Source: Glycocaulis sp.
Lineage (GTDB): Bacteria > Pseudomonadota > Alphaproteobacteria > Caulobacterales > Maricaulaceae
Direction: 5' to 3'
Assembly: GCA_022565665.1 (NCBI GenBank)
Contig: JAIUMI010000012.1
Coordinates: forward strand, 1 to 64,000
Length of the DNA stretch: 64,000 nucleotides
Shown here: positions 9,431 to 17,725 of the stretch, one piece after another
Numbering within the stretch: position 1 is the stretch's first letter
How the letters are laid out: every line of letters begins with the position of its first letter
The notes under the pieces: model-generated
The model's input: only the letters and a program-made list of their open reading frames with translations
What the model was told of the DNA's origin: nothing
Databases searched by the model: none
Translations under genes and position numbers: made by a program

Positions 9431-9844
9431 ATGAAATCGATTCTCTCCGCCCTTGCTGCCGGTCTGGTCTTCGGGCTGGGCCTTATCGTCTCCGGCATGG
9501 TCAATCCGGCCAAGGTGCTCAACTTCCTCGATATCGCGGGCCAGTGGGATCCGAGCCTTGCCTTCGTCATGGCGGGCGCGGCCGGTACCGTCTTCATCGG
9601 TTACCGCTTCGTGCTGAAACGGGACAAGCCGCTCTTTGAAGACCGCTTCACCCTGCCCACCGCCACGCGCATTGACGCGCGGCTGGCGAGCGGTGCGGCG
9701 CTCTTTGGTGTCGGTTGGGGGCTTGTGGGTTTTTGCCCCGGACCGGCGCTGACCGCTTTGGGCACCGGAGCCATGCCGGCGCTGATCTTCACTGCTGCCA
9801 TGCTGGCAGGCATGGCGGGTTGGCGCTGGCTGGTAAGGAATTAA
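9431..9844 (+). CDS. YeeE/YedE family membrane protein PmpB-like (DUF6691)
   Basis: 137 aa, second half of the split transporter. It starts MKSILSALAAGLVFGLGL with the conserved SGMVNPAKVLNFLD block, then FGVGWGLVGFCPGPALTALG containing the conserved Cys of the second half. About four membrane helices. An ATG 11 bases after pmpA and the shared promoter indicate one operon. With pmpA it should form one pseudosymmetric channel for thiosulfate or another reduced sulfur species; direction of transport is unknown. Confidence 0.88.
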   Translation: MKSILSALAAGLVFGLGLIVSGMVNPAKVLNFLDIAGQWDPSLAFVMAGAAGTVFIGYRFVLKRDKPLFEDRFTLPTATRIDARLASGAALFGVGWGLVGFCPGPALTALGTGAMPALIFTAAMLAGMAGWRWLVRN

Positions 9845-9922
9845 TCCCTGAACCATCTCGCCCTTGCCCGCGGCGCACGCTAGGTTTGGTCGTAGAAGCC
9901 ATCCGCTCATGTGAGGAACGCC

Positions 9923-10783
9923 ATGCATCCAGCCCTGATCCTCCTGATCAATTTTCTCATCATCGCCGCCCTGTTCGGCGGGTTGTGGGCCTGGAGCCGC
10001 ACCACGAAGGATCCAAGCTTTGTCGATTCCTTCTGGGCGTTCGGCATGGTGGTGCTGGCGCTCTCCACCTTCTTCCTGGCGGGTGATGGCTGGCTGGAAC
10101 GCAAATTCATCCTCACCGCGCTGACACTGGTCTGGGGCTTGCGGCTCGGCCTCTATCTCTTCAACCGCTGGCGCGAGGAGGGCGAGGACAAGCGCTACAA
10201 GGCGCTGATCGGGCGGCTGCAGGACCGGCGCGGCTGGAGCTTTGAGCGGGCAAGCGGGCTGGGCGTATTCCTGCCGCAGGCCGTACTGCTCTACATCACC
10301 TGCCTGCCGATCCAGCTCGGCCAGATCAATTCAGAGCCGGCAGGTTTCGGCATTATCGCCCTGCTGGGCTTCGCGCTCGCCGTGTTCGGTATCGCCTATG
10401 AGGGCATTGCCGACTGGCAGCTTTCCCGCTTCAAGGCCGACCCCGCCAACAAGGGCAAGGTGATGGATCAGGGCCTCTGGGCCTGGTCGCGCCATCCCAA
10501 TTATTTCGGCGAGATCTGCACCTGGTGGGGCATCTGGCTGATCGCGGCGGAGACAAGCCTTGGCATCTGGTCCTTCATCGGACCGGCCTTCCTCACCTTC
10601 ACCCTGCTGCGCTGGTCGGGCGTGCCGCTGCTGGAAAAGGGCCTGAAGCACTCGCGGCCCGGCTATGGCGACTATGCCGCACGCACCAGCGCGGTCTTCC
10701 CCTGGCCACCCAAGGCCCGGAAGGGCGACGGCGATCTCGATGACCTGGATGATGATACGACGGAGTATGACAGCGCGGTGTAG
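9923..10783 (+). CDS. DUF1295 protein, steroid 5-alpha-reductase-like membrane enzyme
   Basis: 286 aa, about seven membrane helices. The C-terminal half has the DUF1295 signature: LWAWSRHPNYFGEICTWWG, then PLLEKGLKHSRPGYGDYAARTSAVFPW. This fold is shared with 3-oxo-5-alpha-steroid 4-dehydrogenases and isoprenylcysteine methyltransferases, which use NADPH or SAM at the membrane. The substrate in bacteria is unknown. The tail is unusually acidic (DGDLDDLDDDTTEYDSAV). Start: the ATG at 9923 has GAGG 6 bases upstream; a GTG at 9911 is less likely. It stands 78 bases after pmpB and may or may not be co-transcribed with it. Confidence 0.85.
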   Translation: MHPALILLINFLIIAALFGGLWAWSRTTKDPSFVDSFWAFGMVVLALSTFFLAGDGWLERKFILTALTLVWGLRLGLYLFNRWREEGEDKRYKALIGRLQDRRGWSFERASGLGVFLPQAVLLYITCLPIQLGQINSEPAGFGIIALLGFALAVFGIAYEGIADWQLSRFKADPANKGKVMDQGLWAWSRHPNYFGEICTWWGIWLIAAETSLGIWSFIGPAFLTFTLLRWSGVPLLEKGLKHSRPGYGDYAARTSAVFPWPPKARKGDGDLDDLDDDTTEYDSAV

Positions 10784-10786
10784 GGC

Positions 10787-10996
10787 CTAGTTCCGCGCGT
10801 CGCGCTCGTCGTCTGCAAGGTCGGGCGCGCGGACGGAGACCGCAGCAATAATCCGCTCCGCACCCGCGCGCATGGCCTTGACCGTTTCCTCATCGGGCCG
10901 AACTTCTGCGGCCATCCGGTCGCGCAGGCCGAGCGGGTCAACCATCCAGCCTGCGGTGATGATGAGTGCAGCCACAAGGCCAAGCACGGTACGCAT
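10787..10996 (-). CDS. Small hypothetical protein with N-terminal membrane anchor or signal
   Basis: 69 aa: a hydrophobic N-terminus MRTVLGLVAALIITAGWMV followed by a charged, mostly helical tail with many Arg, Glu and Asp. I recognise no family. A good ribosome site (GGGGAGG, 6 bases before ATG at 10996) supports translation. The stop is 3 bases beyond that of the converging DUF1295 gene. An inverted repeat lies 36-57 bases upstream of the start. Confidence 0.6.
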   Translation of the reverse strand: MRTVLGLVAALIITAGWMVDPLGLRDRMAAEVRPDEETVKAMRAGAERIIAAVSVRAPDLADDERDARN

Positions 10997-11031
10997 GGAC
11001 GCCTCCCCAGACCCCATTCACCGGGAAGGCT

Positions 11032-11053
11032 AACATTAATTTGCGGTAATGTT
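11032..11053. promoter_or_regulatory. Inverted repeat AACATTA-N8-TAATGTT, operator-like
   Basis: Perfect 7-base arms at 11032-11038 and 11047-11053. It sits between the stop of one minus-strand gene and the start of the small hypothetical gene at 10996. There is no T tract, so it is more likely a protein site or leader structure than a terminator. Confidence 0.4.
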
Positions 11054-11064
11054 GAAGCGAAAAC

Positions 11065-11907
11065 TTATGCGGCCTCGCGATGTGGTGCCGCGCCGGTTTG
11101 CGCCGCTTGTCGCTCCAGCCCCTCCACCGCCTTCAGCAGAAGCTTCAGGCTTTCCTGCAGTCCGTTTGTAACAAGGGCGGCGGAGGCATCATTGCGCGTC
11201 AGCGCCAGTTCCAGCCGGTCAGGATCAGGAAGGCGCAAGGTGGCCGTGTCGATGCGTTCAGCAGCGCTGTCCACCTTGTCGGCCGCATCGGCCAGACGCG
11301 ATTCAAGACGCTCCGACAGTGCGTCCAGCGCCTTGCGGAAATCAGCCAGTGCCTCGCTGACAGGCGGGCCCTTCACGCTCTGCGCAATCGCGTGCATGTC
11401 CGCGCGGAAGGCGTCCAGCTCGCCCTGCAGGCCTTCGCCTTGCGGCGCAGCCGTGCCTGCTGCCGGGCTCTCCGGCATGCTCTCCGGCTCCACCTCCTGC
11501 CGGGCGGCGATCCAGTCCTCCCCGGCATCGGCTTCAGCGGGCGTTTCGGACAGGGCGGTGACATATTCGCCCCCCTGGTCCTCCACCGGGCGGCCGACAA
11601 GGGCCACCTGGCCGGATTCCTCGCCGGGGCGCGAGCCGAACAGTGCCGTCTCCAGTTCGGCGCGCACCTGCTCCAGCGTCGTCATGGACTGTGCGCCCGA
11701 CACGATGGCCCAGCGCAACGGCCCGATCCGCGAGGCGCGCAAGGTGCGGTTTTCAAAGCGCGAGAGATAAAGCCGCACAAAACTGTCTATGTGTTCCGAC
11801 AGCGCCTCGTCCTGCCCGGGTTTACGCGATGCGGGCAGCAGGATTTTCAGCGTATGGGCGTGTTCGCCCCCGCGCGGTTCCAGACGGTCGATACTGGTGA
11901 TCAGCAT
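11065..11907 (-). CDS. Hypothetical protein with C-terminal coiled coil
   Basis: 280 aa, soluble, no signal peptide. Residues 1-95 look like a compact domain (MLITSIDRLEPRGGEHAHT; VSGAQSMTTLEQVRAELETALFG). A low-complexity acidic linker rich in Glu, Ala and Pro covers about 100-165. The rest is strongly helical with heptad character (SEALADFRKALDALSERLESR; LQESLKLLLKAVEGLERQA). I do not recognise the family. A TTAA-N7-TTAA motif 50-64 bases before the start matches CtrA sites, so it may be a cell-cycle regulated scaffold or partner protein; that is inference only. It lies downstream of the RND operon on the same strand, but with its own putative promoter. Confidence 0.75.
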   Translation of the reverse strand: MLITSIDRLEPRGGEHAHTLKILLPASRKPGQDEALSEHIDSFVRLYLSRFENRTLRASRIGPLRWAIVSGAQSMTTLEQVRAELETALFGSRPGEESGQVALVGRPVEDQGGEYVTALSETPAEADAGEDWIAARQEVEPESMPESPAAGTAAPQGEGLQGELDAFRADMHAIAQSVKGPPVSEALADFRKALDALSERLESRLADAADKVDSAAERIDTATLRLPDPDRLELALTRNDASAALVTNGLQESLKLLLKAVEGLERQAAQTGAAPHREAA

Positions 11908-11956
11908 GGGCGGGCAAATCCTGACAAGACCTGCCCGCCATCACGGCCTGATTGGC

Positions 11957-11971
11957 TTAATGAGGCGTTAA
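11957..11971. promoter_or_regulatory. CtrA-like binding site TTAA-N7-TTAA
   Basis: TTAATGAGGCGTTAA has both TTAA half-sites at exactly 7 bases spacing, followed by CC on the plus strand as in the extended consensus TTAACC. It overlaps the stop codon of the RND permease and lies 50-64 bases before the coiled-coil gene that starts at 11907, about where an activator covering the -35 region would sit. Confidence 0.5.
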
Positions 11972-14900
11972 CCTTTCGCCTCTGCCCGCACCGGCTTCGG
12001 TGCCCGGATGCCAAAGAAGAGTGCGTAGAGCACCGGCGCAGCGATCAGTGTCAGCACGGTCGCGAAGGCGAGACCGCCAATGATCGTCACCGCCATCCCC
12101 TGGAAGAAGGCATCGGCAATCAGCGGCATCATGCCAAGAATGGTCGTGGCAGACGCCAGGAAGACCGGCCGAAGACGGCTGGCCGAACCTTCGCGCACTG
12201 CCTCGAACGGATCATCACCGGCGGCCACGCGCTGATCGAGCTCGTCCACCAGCACGATCGCGTTCTTGATCAGCATGCCCGATAGCGACAGGAAGCCCAG
12301 AAGCGCGGTGAAGGAGAAGGCGATATTGGTGATCAGCAGCCCGGCGGTGACCCCGCAAATGCTCATCGGCACGATGGCCCAGATGATGAGCGGCTGGCGC
12401 ACCTTCTGGAAGAGCAGGAAGCTCACCATAAGCATGACGATGAGGCTGATCGGCAGCACCTGACCCAGCGATTCGTTGGCTTCCTGATTGGCCTCGATCT
12501 CGCCGCCCCATTCCACATGATAGCCGCGCGGCAGGTCGATGGAGTTGATGATGCCGGCAAAGCGCGGGAAGGCGCTCGCCGCCGTCTCACCCTCCAGCGG
12601 ATTGCCCTGCACGGTCAGGGTGCGCACCCGGTCGCGGCGGCGGATCAGCGTGTCACGCGCGACCAGCTCGAACCGGTCCACGGCCTGTGTGATCGGCACG
12701 TAGCTGTTCTGCGAAGGGCTCCAGATCAGCCGGTCTTCCAGCGCCGAGGGGCTTTCACGCTCCGATAACGGCGCGCGGGCGATGATCGGGATCAGCTTGT
12801 CATCCTCGCGGAACAGGCCGATGCGCGAGCCTTCGGTGGCAAAGCGCAAGGTCTCGCCAATATCCTCGCGCGTCACGCCAAAGGTGCGGGCGCGATCCGC
12901 GGAGATCACTGGCTCCAGCATCAGCTCGCGATTACGCCAGGTGTGACGCACGTCGATAATGGTGCCGCTGTCTTCCAGCCGGGCCACGGCCTCTTCGCCC
13001 AGCGCGCGCAGTATATCGGCGTCCGGGCCGGTAAAGCGCGCTTCAAGCCGGGCGCTGGAGGGCGGGCCGAACACGATCCGCTCACCACGCACCGTCGCTT
13101 CGGGCTGTGTCTCACGGATATGGGCGACGATCCGGTCTGAAAGCGCCGGTATCTCCCGCACATCATGGGCGCGGATCACCAGCTGGGCGTAGGCGGTGTT
13201 GGGCTGCTCGGAGGAATAGGTCAGCATGAAGCGGGTGCCGCCACGGCCCACGAATGTGGTCACGCCTTCGGCTTCCGGCTGGACAAGGGCAAAGCCTGCC
13301 GCCTCGCGCGCAATCCGGTCGGTGGCGAGAATATCGGTGCCCTGGGGCAGTTCGATATTCACGTAAAAAAGCGGTGTATTGGAGTCGGGGAAGAAGGCCG
13401 CTCGGACAAAGCCGAAACCCCAGAAGCTGGTGAAGGTGATCAGGACCAGCGCCATCAGGGTCAGCCAGCGCCGGCGCAGCGCGCCTGTCAGCAGTGCGCG
13501 GTAGACGGTGTAGGTGCGCCCGCCATAGGGGTCGGGTTTCGAGCCGCGTTCGGACTTGAACAGCGCAAAGGCGATCATCGGCGAGACGGTGATGGCCAAG
13601 AGCCAGGACAGGCCCAGCGAAATCGCGATCACGGCGAACATGGAGAACATGAACTCGCCGGTGGAATCCTGTGACAGACCCATGCCGGAAAACGCCATGA
13701 TGCCGATAATCGTCGCACCCAGCAGCGGGAACTGGGTGGATTTGACGGCCTGTTCCGCCGCGATCTGGCGGCGTATGCCGCGTTGCACGGAGACCTGCAT
13801 GCTTTCGGTCACGACAATCGCGTTATCGACCAGCATGCCCATGGCGATGATCAGCGCGCCGAGCGAGATGCGCTGCATGGTGATGTCGAAGACCGACATG
13901 AAGAAGAGCGTGCCCATGACGGTCAGCAGCAGCGTTGCCCCCACGGTCACGCCTGCGCGCCAGCCCATGAACACGCACAGCATCACGATGACGATGCCAA
14001 GCGACATGGCGAGATTGATCAGAAAGCCGCTGATCGCTTCGTCGACGACGACATGCTGTTCGTAGATGGGATCGAGCACCACGCCGACGGGCAGGTCTTC
14101 TTCAAGCTGGACCAGGCGCGCTTCCACCCGGCGGCCAACCTCCACGATGTTCTCGTCCGAACGCGCGGCAATGCCCAGCGTGAAGACCCGCTCTCCATTA
14201 TGATAGGCGTAGAAACCCTCGCGTTCCTGCGGGGTGCGCGTGACGGTGGCGATATCGGACAGGCGCAGCACGCCGCCCGTGGCGCGCGGCGCGATCAGCA
14301 GGTTTTCCAGCGCGGCAATCCCGTCCACGCGCTGCGGGACGCTGATGCGCAGGAGACGGTCACCGGCCGGCGTCTCGCCCGCATCAACGACCGCGTTCTC
14401 ATTGCTCACCGCCTGCAGGACGGCATCAAAGGGAAGGCCGAGCCGGGCCAGCTGTTCCTGCGCGATCTCGATATAGATGCGCTCCTCGGGCAGGCCCGCC
14501 ACTTCCACGCGCGACACGCCGCGCACGACCAGCAACTCGCGGCGCAGATTGCGCGCCATGTCGCGTATCTCGCTGTCGGAATAGCCGGGCGCCGTGACGG
14601 CATAGAGAATGCCATACACATCGGCGAAATCATCAACCACCTGCGGCGTCATCGCGCCGGGGGGAAGCCCTGCCGTGGCGTCACCGACCCGGTTGCGCAG
14701 CTCGTCCCAGACCTGCGGCAATTGATGGCCCAGTATCTGGTCGCGAATGGAGACCTGGATCTCCGACATGCCCGGCATGGATTTGGAGGTAACCCGCTCC
14801 AGCTGGCCCATCTGCTGGATGGCCGCTTCGAGACGCTCGGTCACTTCCGCTTCCACCTCCTCGGCGGTCGCGCCGGGATAGGCAGTGAAGATGATCGCTT

Positions 14901-15084
14901 CCTTGATGGTGAAATCCGGGTCTTCCAGCTGGCCGACCGTGTTGAACCCCCACAGACCGCCCAGCAGGCAGGACAGGATGATCAGCCAGCTGATGACCGG
15001 TTTCTCAATGGAGATGCGCGCCAGATTGAAAGCGTCATCGGTGCGCGCCGGTTCTTCCGGCGCGGTGCTTTGCGTATTGGTCAT
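11968..15084 (-). CDS. RND efflux transporter permease (AcrB/HAE family)
   Basis: 1038 aa inner-membrane proton-driven pump, the normal length. It has the N-terminal helix with PVISWLIILSCLLGGLWGF, two large periplasmic loops and two groups of membrane helices. The fourth-helix motif reads GMLVDNAIVVTES, keeping the first Asp of the AcrB pair and replacing the second with Asn; the tenth-helix Lys is present (SGMLIKNAIVLVDE). It follows its adaptor by 27 bases in the order tetR-adaptor-permease. No outer-membrane factor is encoded, so it must borrow a TolC-like protein from elsewhere. Substrates are probably hydrophobic toxic compounds, but cannot be named. Confidence 0.95.
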   Translation of the reverse strand: MTNTQSTAPEEPARTDDAFNLARISIEKPVISWLIILSCLLGGLWGFNTVGQLEDPDFTIKEAIIFTAYPGATAEEVEAEVTERLEAAIQQMGQLERVTSKSMPGMSEIQVSIRDQILGHQLPQVWDELRNRVGDATAGLPPGAMTPQVVDDFADVYGILYAVTAPGYSDSEIRDMARNLRRELLVVRGVSRVEVAGLPEERIYIEIAQEQLARLGLPFDAVLQAVSNENAVVDAGETPAGDRLLRISVPQRVDGIAALENLLIAPRATGGVLRLSDIATVTRTPQEREGFYAYHNGERVFTLGIAARSDENIVEVGRRVEARLVQLEEDLPVGVVLDPIYEQHVVVDEAISGFLINLAMSLGIVIVMLCVFMGWRAGVTVGATLLLTVMGTLFFMSVFDITMQRISLGALIIAMGMLVDNAIVVTESMQVSVQRGIRRQIAAEQAVKSTQFPLLGATIIGIMAFSGMGLSQDSTGEFMFSMFAVIAISLGLSWLLAITVSPMIAFALFKSERGSKPDPYGGRTYTVYRALLTGALRRRWLTLMALVLITFTSFWGFGFVRAAFFPDSNTPLFYVNIELPQGTDILATDRIAREAAGFALVQPEAEGVTTFVGRGGTRFMLTYSSEQPNTAYAQLVIRAHDVREIPALSDRIVAHIRETQPEATVRGERIVFGPPSSARLEARFTGPDADILRALGEEAVARLEDSGTIIDVRHTWRNRELMLEPVISADRARTFGVTREDIGETLRFATEGSRIGLFREDDKLIPIIARAPLSERESPSALEDRLIWSPSQNSYVPITQAVDRFELVARDTLIRRRDRVRTLTVQGNPLEGETAASAFPRFAGIINSIDLPRGYHVEWGGEIEANQEANESLGQVLPISLIVMLMVSFLLFQKVRQPLIIWAIVPMSICGVTAGLLITNIAFSFTALLGFLSLSGMLIKNAIVLVDELDQRVAAGDDPFEAVREGSASRLRPVFLASATTILGMMPLIADAFFQGMAVTIIGGLAFATVLTLIAAPVLYALFFGIRAPKPVRAEAKG

Positions 15085-15111
15085 GACAGGCTGTCCCGGC
15101 GTAGAAAGTGT

Positions 15112-16212
15112 CTAGCGTGAAGGGGCGGTGCTGGCGGCCAGCGTGCCATTCATCGGCCGCACCCGCATCCCGTCGCGCAGCGCGTTGACGCCTGCGGTGA
15201 CAATATGCTCTCCGGCGCTGAGTCCTTCCTCGATCAGCACGCTTTCACCCATGACAGGGCCGGTGCGTACCGCGCGCGGGGACACCAGACCCGTTTCCGG
15301 ATCGAACACCCACACCTTGAAGCTGCCATCAGGCTCGGTGGTGAGCGCCGTGACCGGCGCGCGTACCGACCGGCCGCGCGGCGTAAGCTCGGTATCCAGT
15401 TCCACGCGCACATTCACCGTCATGCCCGGCAGGATATTGCCCGGCACGTCAGACGGCAGGGCGAACATCACCCGGTAGGTCTGGGAAGCGGCATCGGCCT
15501 CGGCTACCAGCTCGCGGAAAGTCAGCTCGAACTCGCGCTCAGGCATGAAGGGGAAGCGGGCATAGATGGTGTAGCCGCCAGGGCCTTCCAGCGTGGCAAT
15601 CAGGCTTTCAGGCACCGCGATGGCGACGCGCAGCTCGGAGAGGTCCTGCAGGCGCGCGACCGGCTGGCCGGCCGAGAGCGTGGTGAAATTATCCACCAGA
15701 CGCCGGCTCATCAGGCCGGTAAACGGCGCCTCGATGGTCGCATAGGCGAGATTCTGGCGCATCGTATCGAGCGCGACCGCGCGCAGTTCGAAATTGGTGC
15801 GCGCGTCTTCCAGCGCGGCGTCAGAGGCAATACCGCGCTCGTGCAGGGTCTGCTGGCGCTCCAGATTGGTGCGGGCCTGCTGAAGCTGGACACGCGCCTC
15901 ACGCAAGGCCCGCTCATAATCCTGATCTTCCAATCGCGCGATCACCGTGCCTTCCTCGACCATCTGGCCTTCGGGCACGAGAAATTCGGCCAGGCGGCCA
16001 GAGACCTGGAAGGCGAGATCGACCGTATAGCGGGCCTCCACCCGGCCCACGAAATCGCGCCGGGCCTGACCGGTGGGCGCAATAACCGCCTCGATGCGGG
16101 CTGAACGTATGGTTTCCTCCGGCGCAGCCGCCACGTCAGAGCACGCCGCGAGCACGCACGAGGCCATCAAAGCGATGGCGGCGGGGAGGATGTAGGGGAG
16201 GCGCGTCTTCAT
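15112..16212 (-). CDS. RND efflux periplasmic adaptor (membrane fusion lipoprotein)
   Basis: 366 aa HlyD/AcrA-like adaptor. The signal peptide ends in a lipobox, VLAACSD, with C24 as the acylated residue. Then come the barrel-sandwich half motif GRVEARYTVDLAFQVSGRL, a helical hairpin (REARVQLQQARTNLERQQTL), the second lipoyl half and a beta-barrel domain. It links the permease to an outer-membrane channel. The start codon overlaps the stop of the TetR gene by 4 bases (ATGA), which fixes the start and shows one operon. The variable middle part gives no substrate clue. Confidence 0.94.
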   Translation of the reverse strand: MKTRLPYILPAAIALMASCVLAACSDVAAAPEETIRSARIEAVIAPTGQARRDFVGRVEARYTVDLAFQVSGRLAEFLVPEGQMVEEGTVIARLEDQDYERALREARVQLQQARTNLERQQTLHERGIASDAALEDARTNFELRAVALDTMRQNLAYATIEAPFTGLMSRRLVDNFTTLSAGQPVARLQDLSELRVAIAVPESLIATLEGPGGYTIYARFPFMPEREFELTFRELVAEADAASQTYRVMFALPSDVPGNILPGMTVNVRVELDTELTPRGRSVRAPVTALTTEPDGSFKVWVFDPETGLVSPRAVRTGPVMGESVLIEEGLSAGEHIVTAGVNALRDGMRVRPMNGTLAASTAPSR

Positions 16213-16793
16213 GACTTGGGCTCCGAAATGAGTTCGACCAGCCGGGCCTCTACGCGGGCCCGTTCTTCAGGGGAGAGAAAGTCCATGCCGAGCAGATCGG
16301 CAAAATGCAGCCCGTCCACCGCCAGGAAGACGATGCGGGCAAGGTCGGGATCGGCGGCATTGGCCACCAGATCCTCGCGCAGCTGCGTCATCAGCCCGCG
16401 CACAGGGTCCAGCAGTTCAGGGTGCTCAGCCGCCGCTGCGAGCAGCCCCATCATGAATTTCTGGCTGTGGGGCTCTTTCTCGCAGGCCGTGCGGATCAGT
16501 GCGGAGAGCTCTGAATGCCCCTGCTCGCGTGCATCCTTGCGCGCCAGCTCGATATCGCAGTGCACAGCGTCGACGATGCGCGCGACCATGCCCTTGATGA
16601 GGTCCAGCTTGGAGGGGAAGTTGTAGAGCACCCCGCCTTTAGAGAATCCGCTCTCACGTACTACGGCGTCAATGGTCAGCCGCCCGGCACCGTCACGCTC
16701 CACGACCCGCTCGGCGGCATCAAGGATGATGTCGCGGGCAGACGGGCGGGGGTCCTTGCGGGTCTCGGCAGCCATGGAGCGTCTTGCCGGCAT
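16209..16793 (-). CDS. TetR-family regulator of the RND operon
   Basis: 194 aa. The N-terminal helix-turn-helix is clear (RDIILDAAERVVERDGAGRLT, then VVRESGFSKGGVLYNFPSK). The C-terminal ligand-binding part is of the type often called TetR_C_37 (KFMMGLLAAAAEHPELLDP). It is the first gene of the pump operon, so it most likely represses that operon until a pump substrate binds. Two starts are possible, 16793 and 16775; neither has a strong ribosome site. A 14-base palindrome at 16887-16900 is the best candidate operator. Confidence 0.92.
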   Translation of the reverse strand: MPARRSMAAETRKDPRPSARDIILDAAERVVERDGAGRLTIDAVVRESGFSKGGVLYNFPSKLDLIKGMVARIVDAVHCDIELARKDAREQGHSELSALIRTACEKEPHSQKFMMGLLAAAAEHPELLDPVRGLMTQLREDLVANAADPDLARIVFLAVDGLHFADLLGMDFLSPEERARVEARLVELISEPKS

Positions 16794-16886
16794 TGCGCGC
16801 CGGCCCTTTCAGCAGGAATTCTGGCCGCCCAGACGATATGTTGCAATGCAGCGAGGCCGGGGGAGCTTATTGTGCAACGCATCTAT

Positions 16887-16900
16887 ACCGTCTGGACGGT
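16887..16900. promoter_or_regulatory. Palindrome ACCGTC-TG-GACGGT, candidate TetR operator
   Basis: A perfect 6+6 repeat with a 2-base centre, 94-107 bases upstream of tetR. On minus it is directly followed by TATAGAT, a good -10 box. Size and position suit an autorepressing TetR dimer. Confidence 0.55.
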
Positions 16901-17077
16901 TTTGTGCATTTACGCCTCTTCCCGGCCGGTTTCAAGGGGGCGGCCAACGAATTTCCATTACGGTTTTGTGAGACTTTTTCCGGGCATATCGGCCTCGCGC
17001 CGTTTGCCGCATTGCCCGCACTGCACTAGATTTCCCGTCATCATCGCCATTGCGCGGTCACAAGGGAGGCTCCGATC

Positions 17078-17725
17078 ATGCAGCGCATAACCGCCATTCT
17101 GGCCGCCGGGATTGCCGCGCTGGCCGCAGGGTGCGAACGCGGACAGGCCGTATCGGCCGAGGAGGCCGATGCCCGCGCTGAGGCTGTCGCGCAAGCCGTG
17201 GCCGTCCATCAGGCCCGTTTTGATGCAGCCCCGGAACCGTCAGGCGATGGCGCCTACCAGTTTGTGTTCGAGGGCCTCTCCACTCCTACCGTGCCGATGA
17301 GCGCGTTCCAGGGCGAGGTGGTGATGGTGGTCAATACCGCCTCGCGCTGCGGGCTGACGGGCCAGTATGAGGGCCTGCAGGCGCTCTATGAGGAGTTTGG
17401 CGGGCAGGGCTTTGCCATTGTCGGCGTGCCATCGGGTGACTTCATGGGCCAGGAGCTGGCCACGGCGGAAGAAATCCGCGAGTTCTGCACCATGAATTTC
17501 GGTGTCACCTTCCCGATGGCCGGGCGCACCCGCGTCACCGGGAATGAGGCCCATCCCTTCTATCGCTGGGCGCGCGACGAAATCGGCGATGACGCCATTC
17601 CGCGCTGGAACTTCCACAAGCTGCTGCTGAACCGCGAAGGTGAACTGATCGGTGCCTTCGGCTCGCGCACCGAGCCTGACGCGCCTGAAGTGCGCGCAGC
17701 GATCGAAGCGGCTGTTCGCAGCTAG
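17078..17725 (+). CDS. Glutathione peroxidase-like thiol peroxidase, predicted lipoprotein
   Basis: 215 aa. The N-terminus has a lipoprotein signal with box ALAAGC (C19), so the enzyme is probably anchored in the periplasm. The peroxidase domain starts near residue 58. The peroxidatic Cys is C91 in NTASRCGLTGQY and the Trp-Asn pair is W177-N178 in RWNFHKLLL. The usual N-Q-F glutamine position reads G-D-F (D121), a change I have seen in other alphaproteobacterial members. Members reduce hydrogen or lipid peroxides, often with thioredoxin. GGGAGG 8 bases before the ATG sets the start. Monocistronic; its last 4 bases overlap the end of the converging membrane gene. Confidence 0.92.
   Translation: MQRITAILAAGIAALAAGCERGQAVSAEEADARAEAVAQAVAVHQARFDAAPEPSGDGAYQFVFEGLSTPTVPMSAFQGEVVMVVNTASRCGLTGQYEGLQALYEEFGGQGFAIVGVPSGDFMGQELATAEEIREFCTMNFGVTFPMAGRTRVTGNEAHPFYRWARDEIGDDAIPRWNFHKLLLNREGELIGAFGSRTEPDAPEVRAAIEAAVRS

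Noticed and set aside
13783-15120. A 445-codon plus-strand frame antisense to the first RND permease.
   Set aside because: His- and Arg-rich shadow of a clear RND gene.
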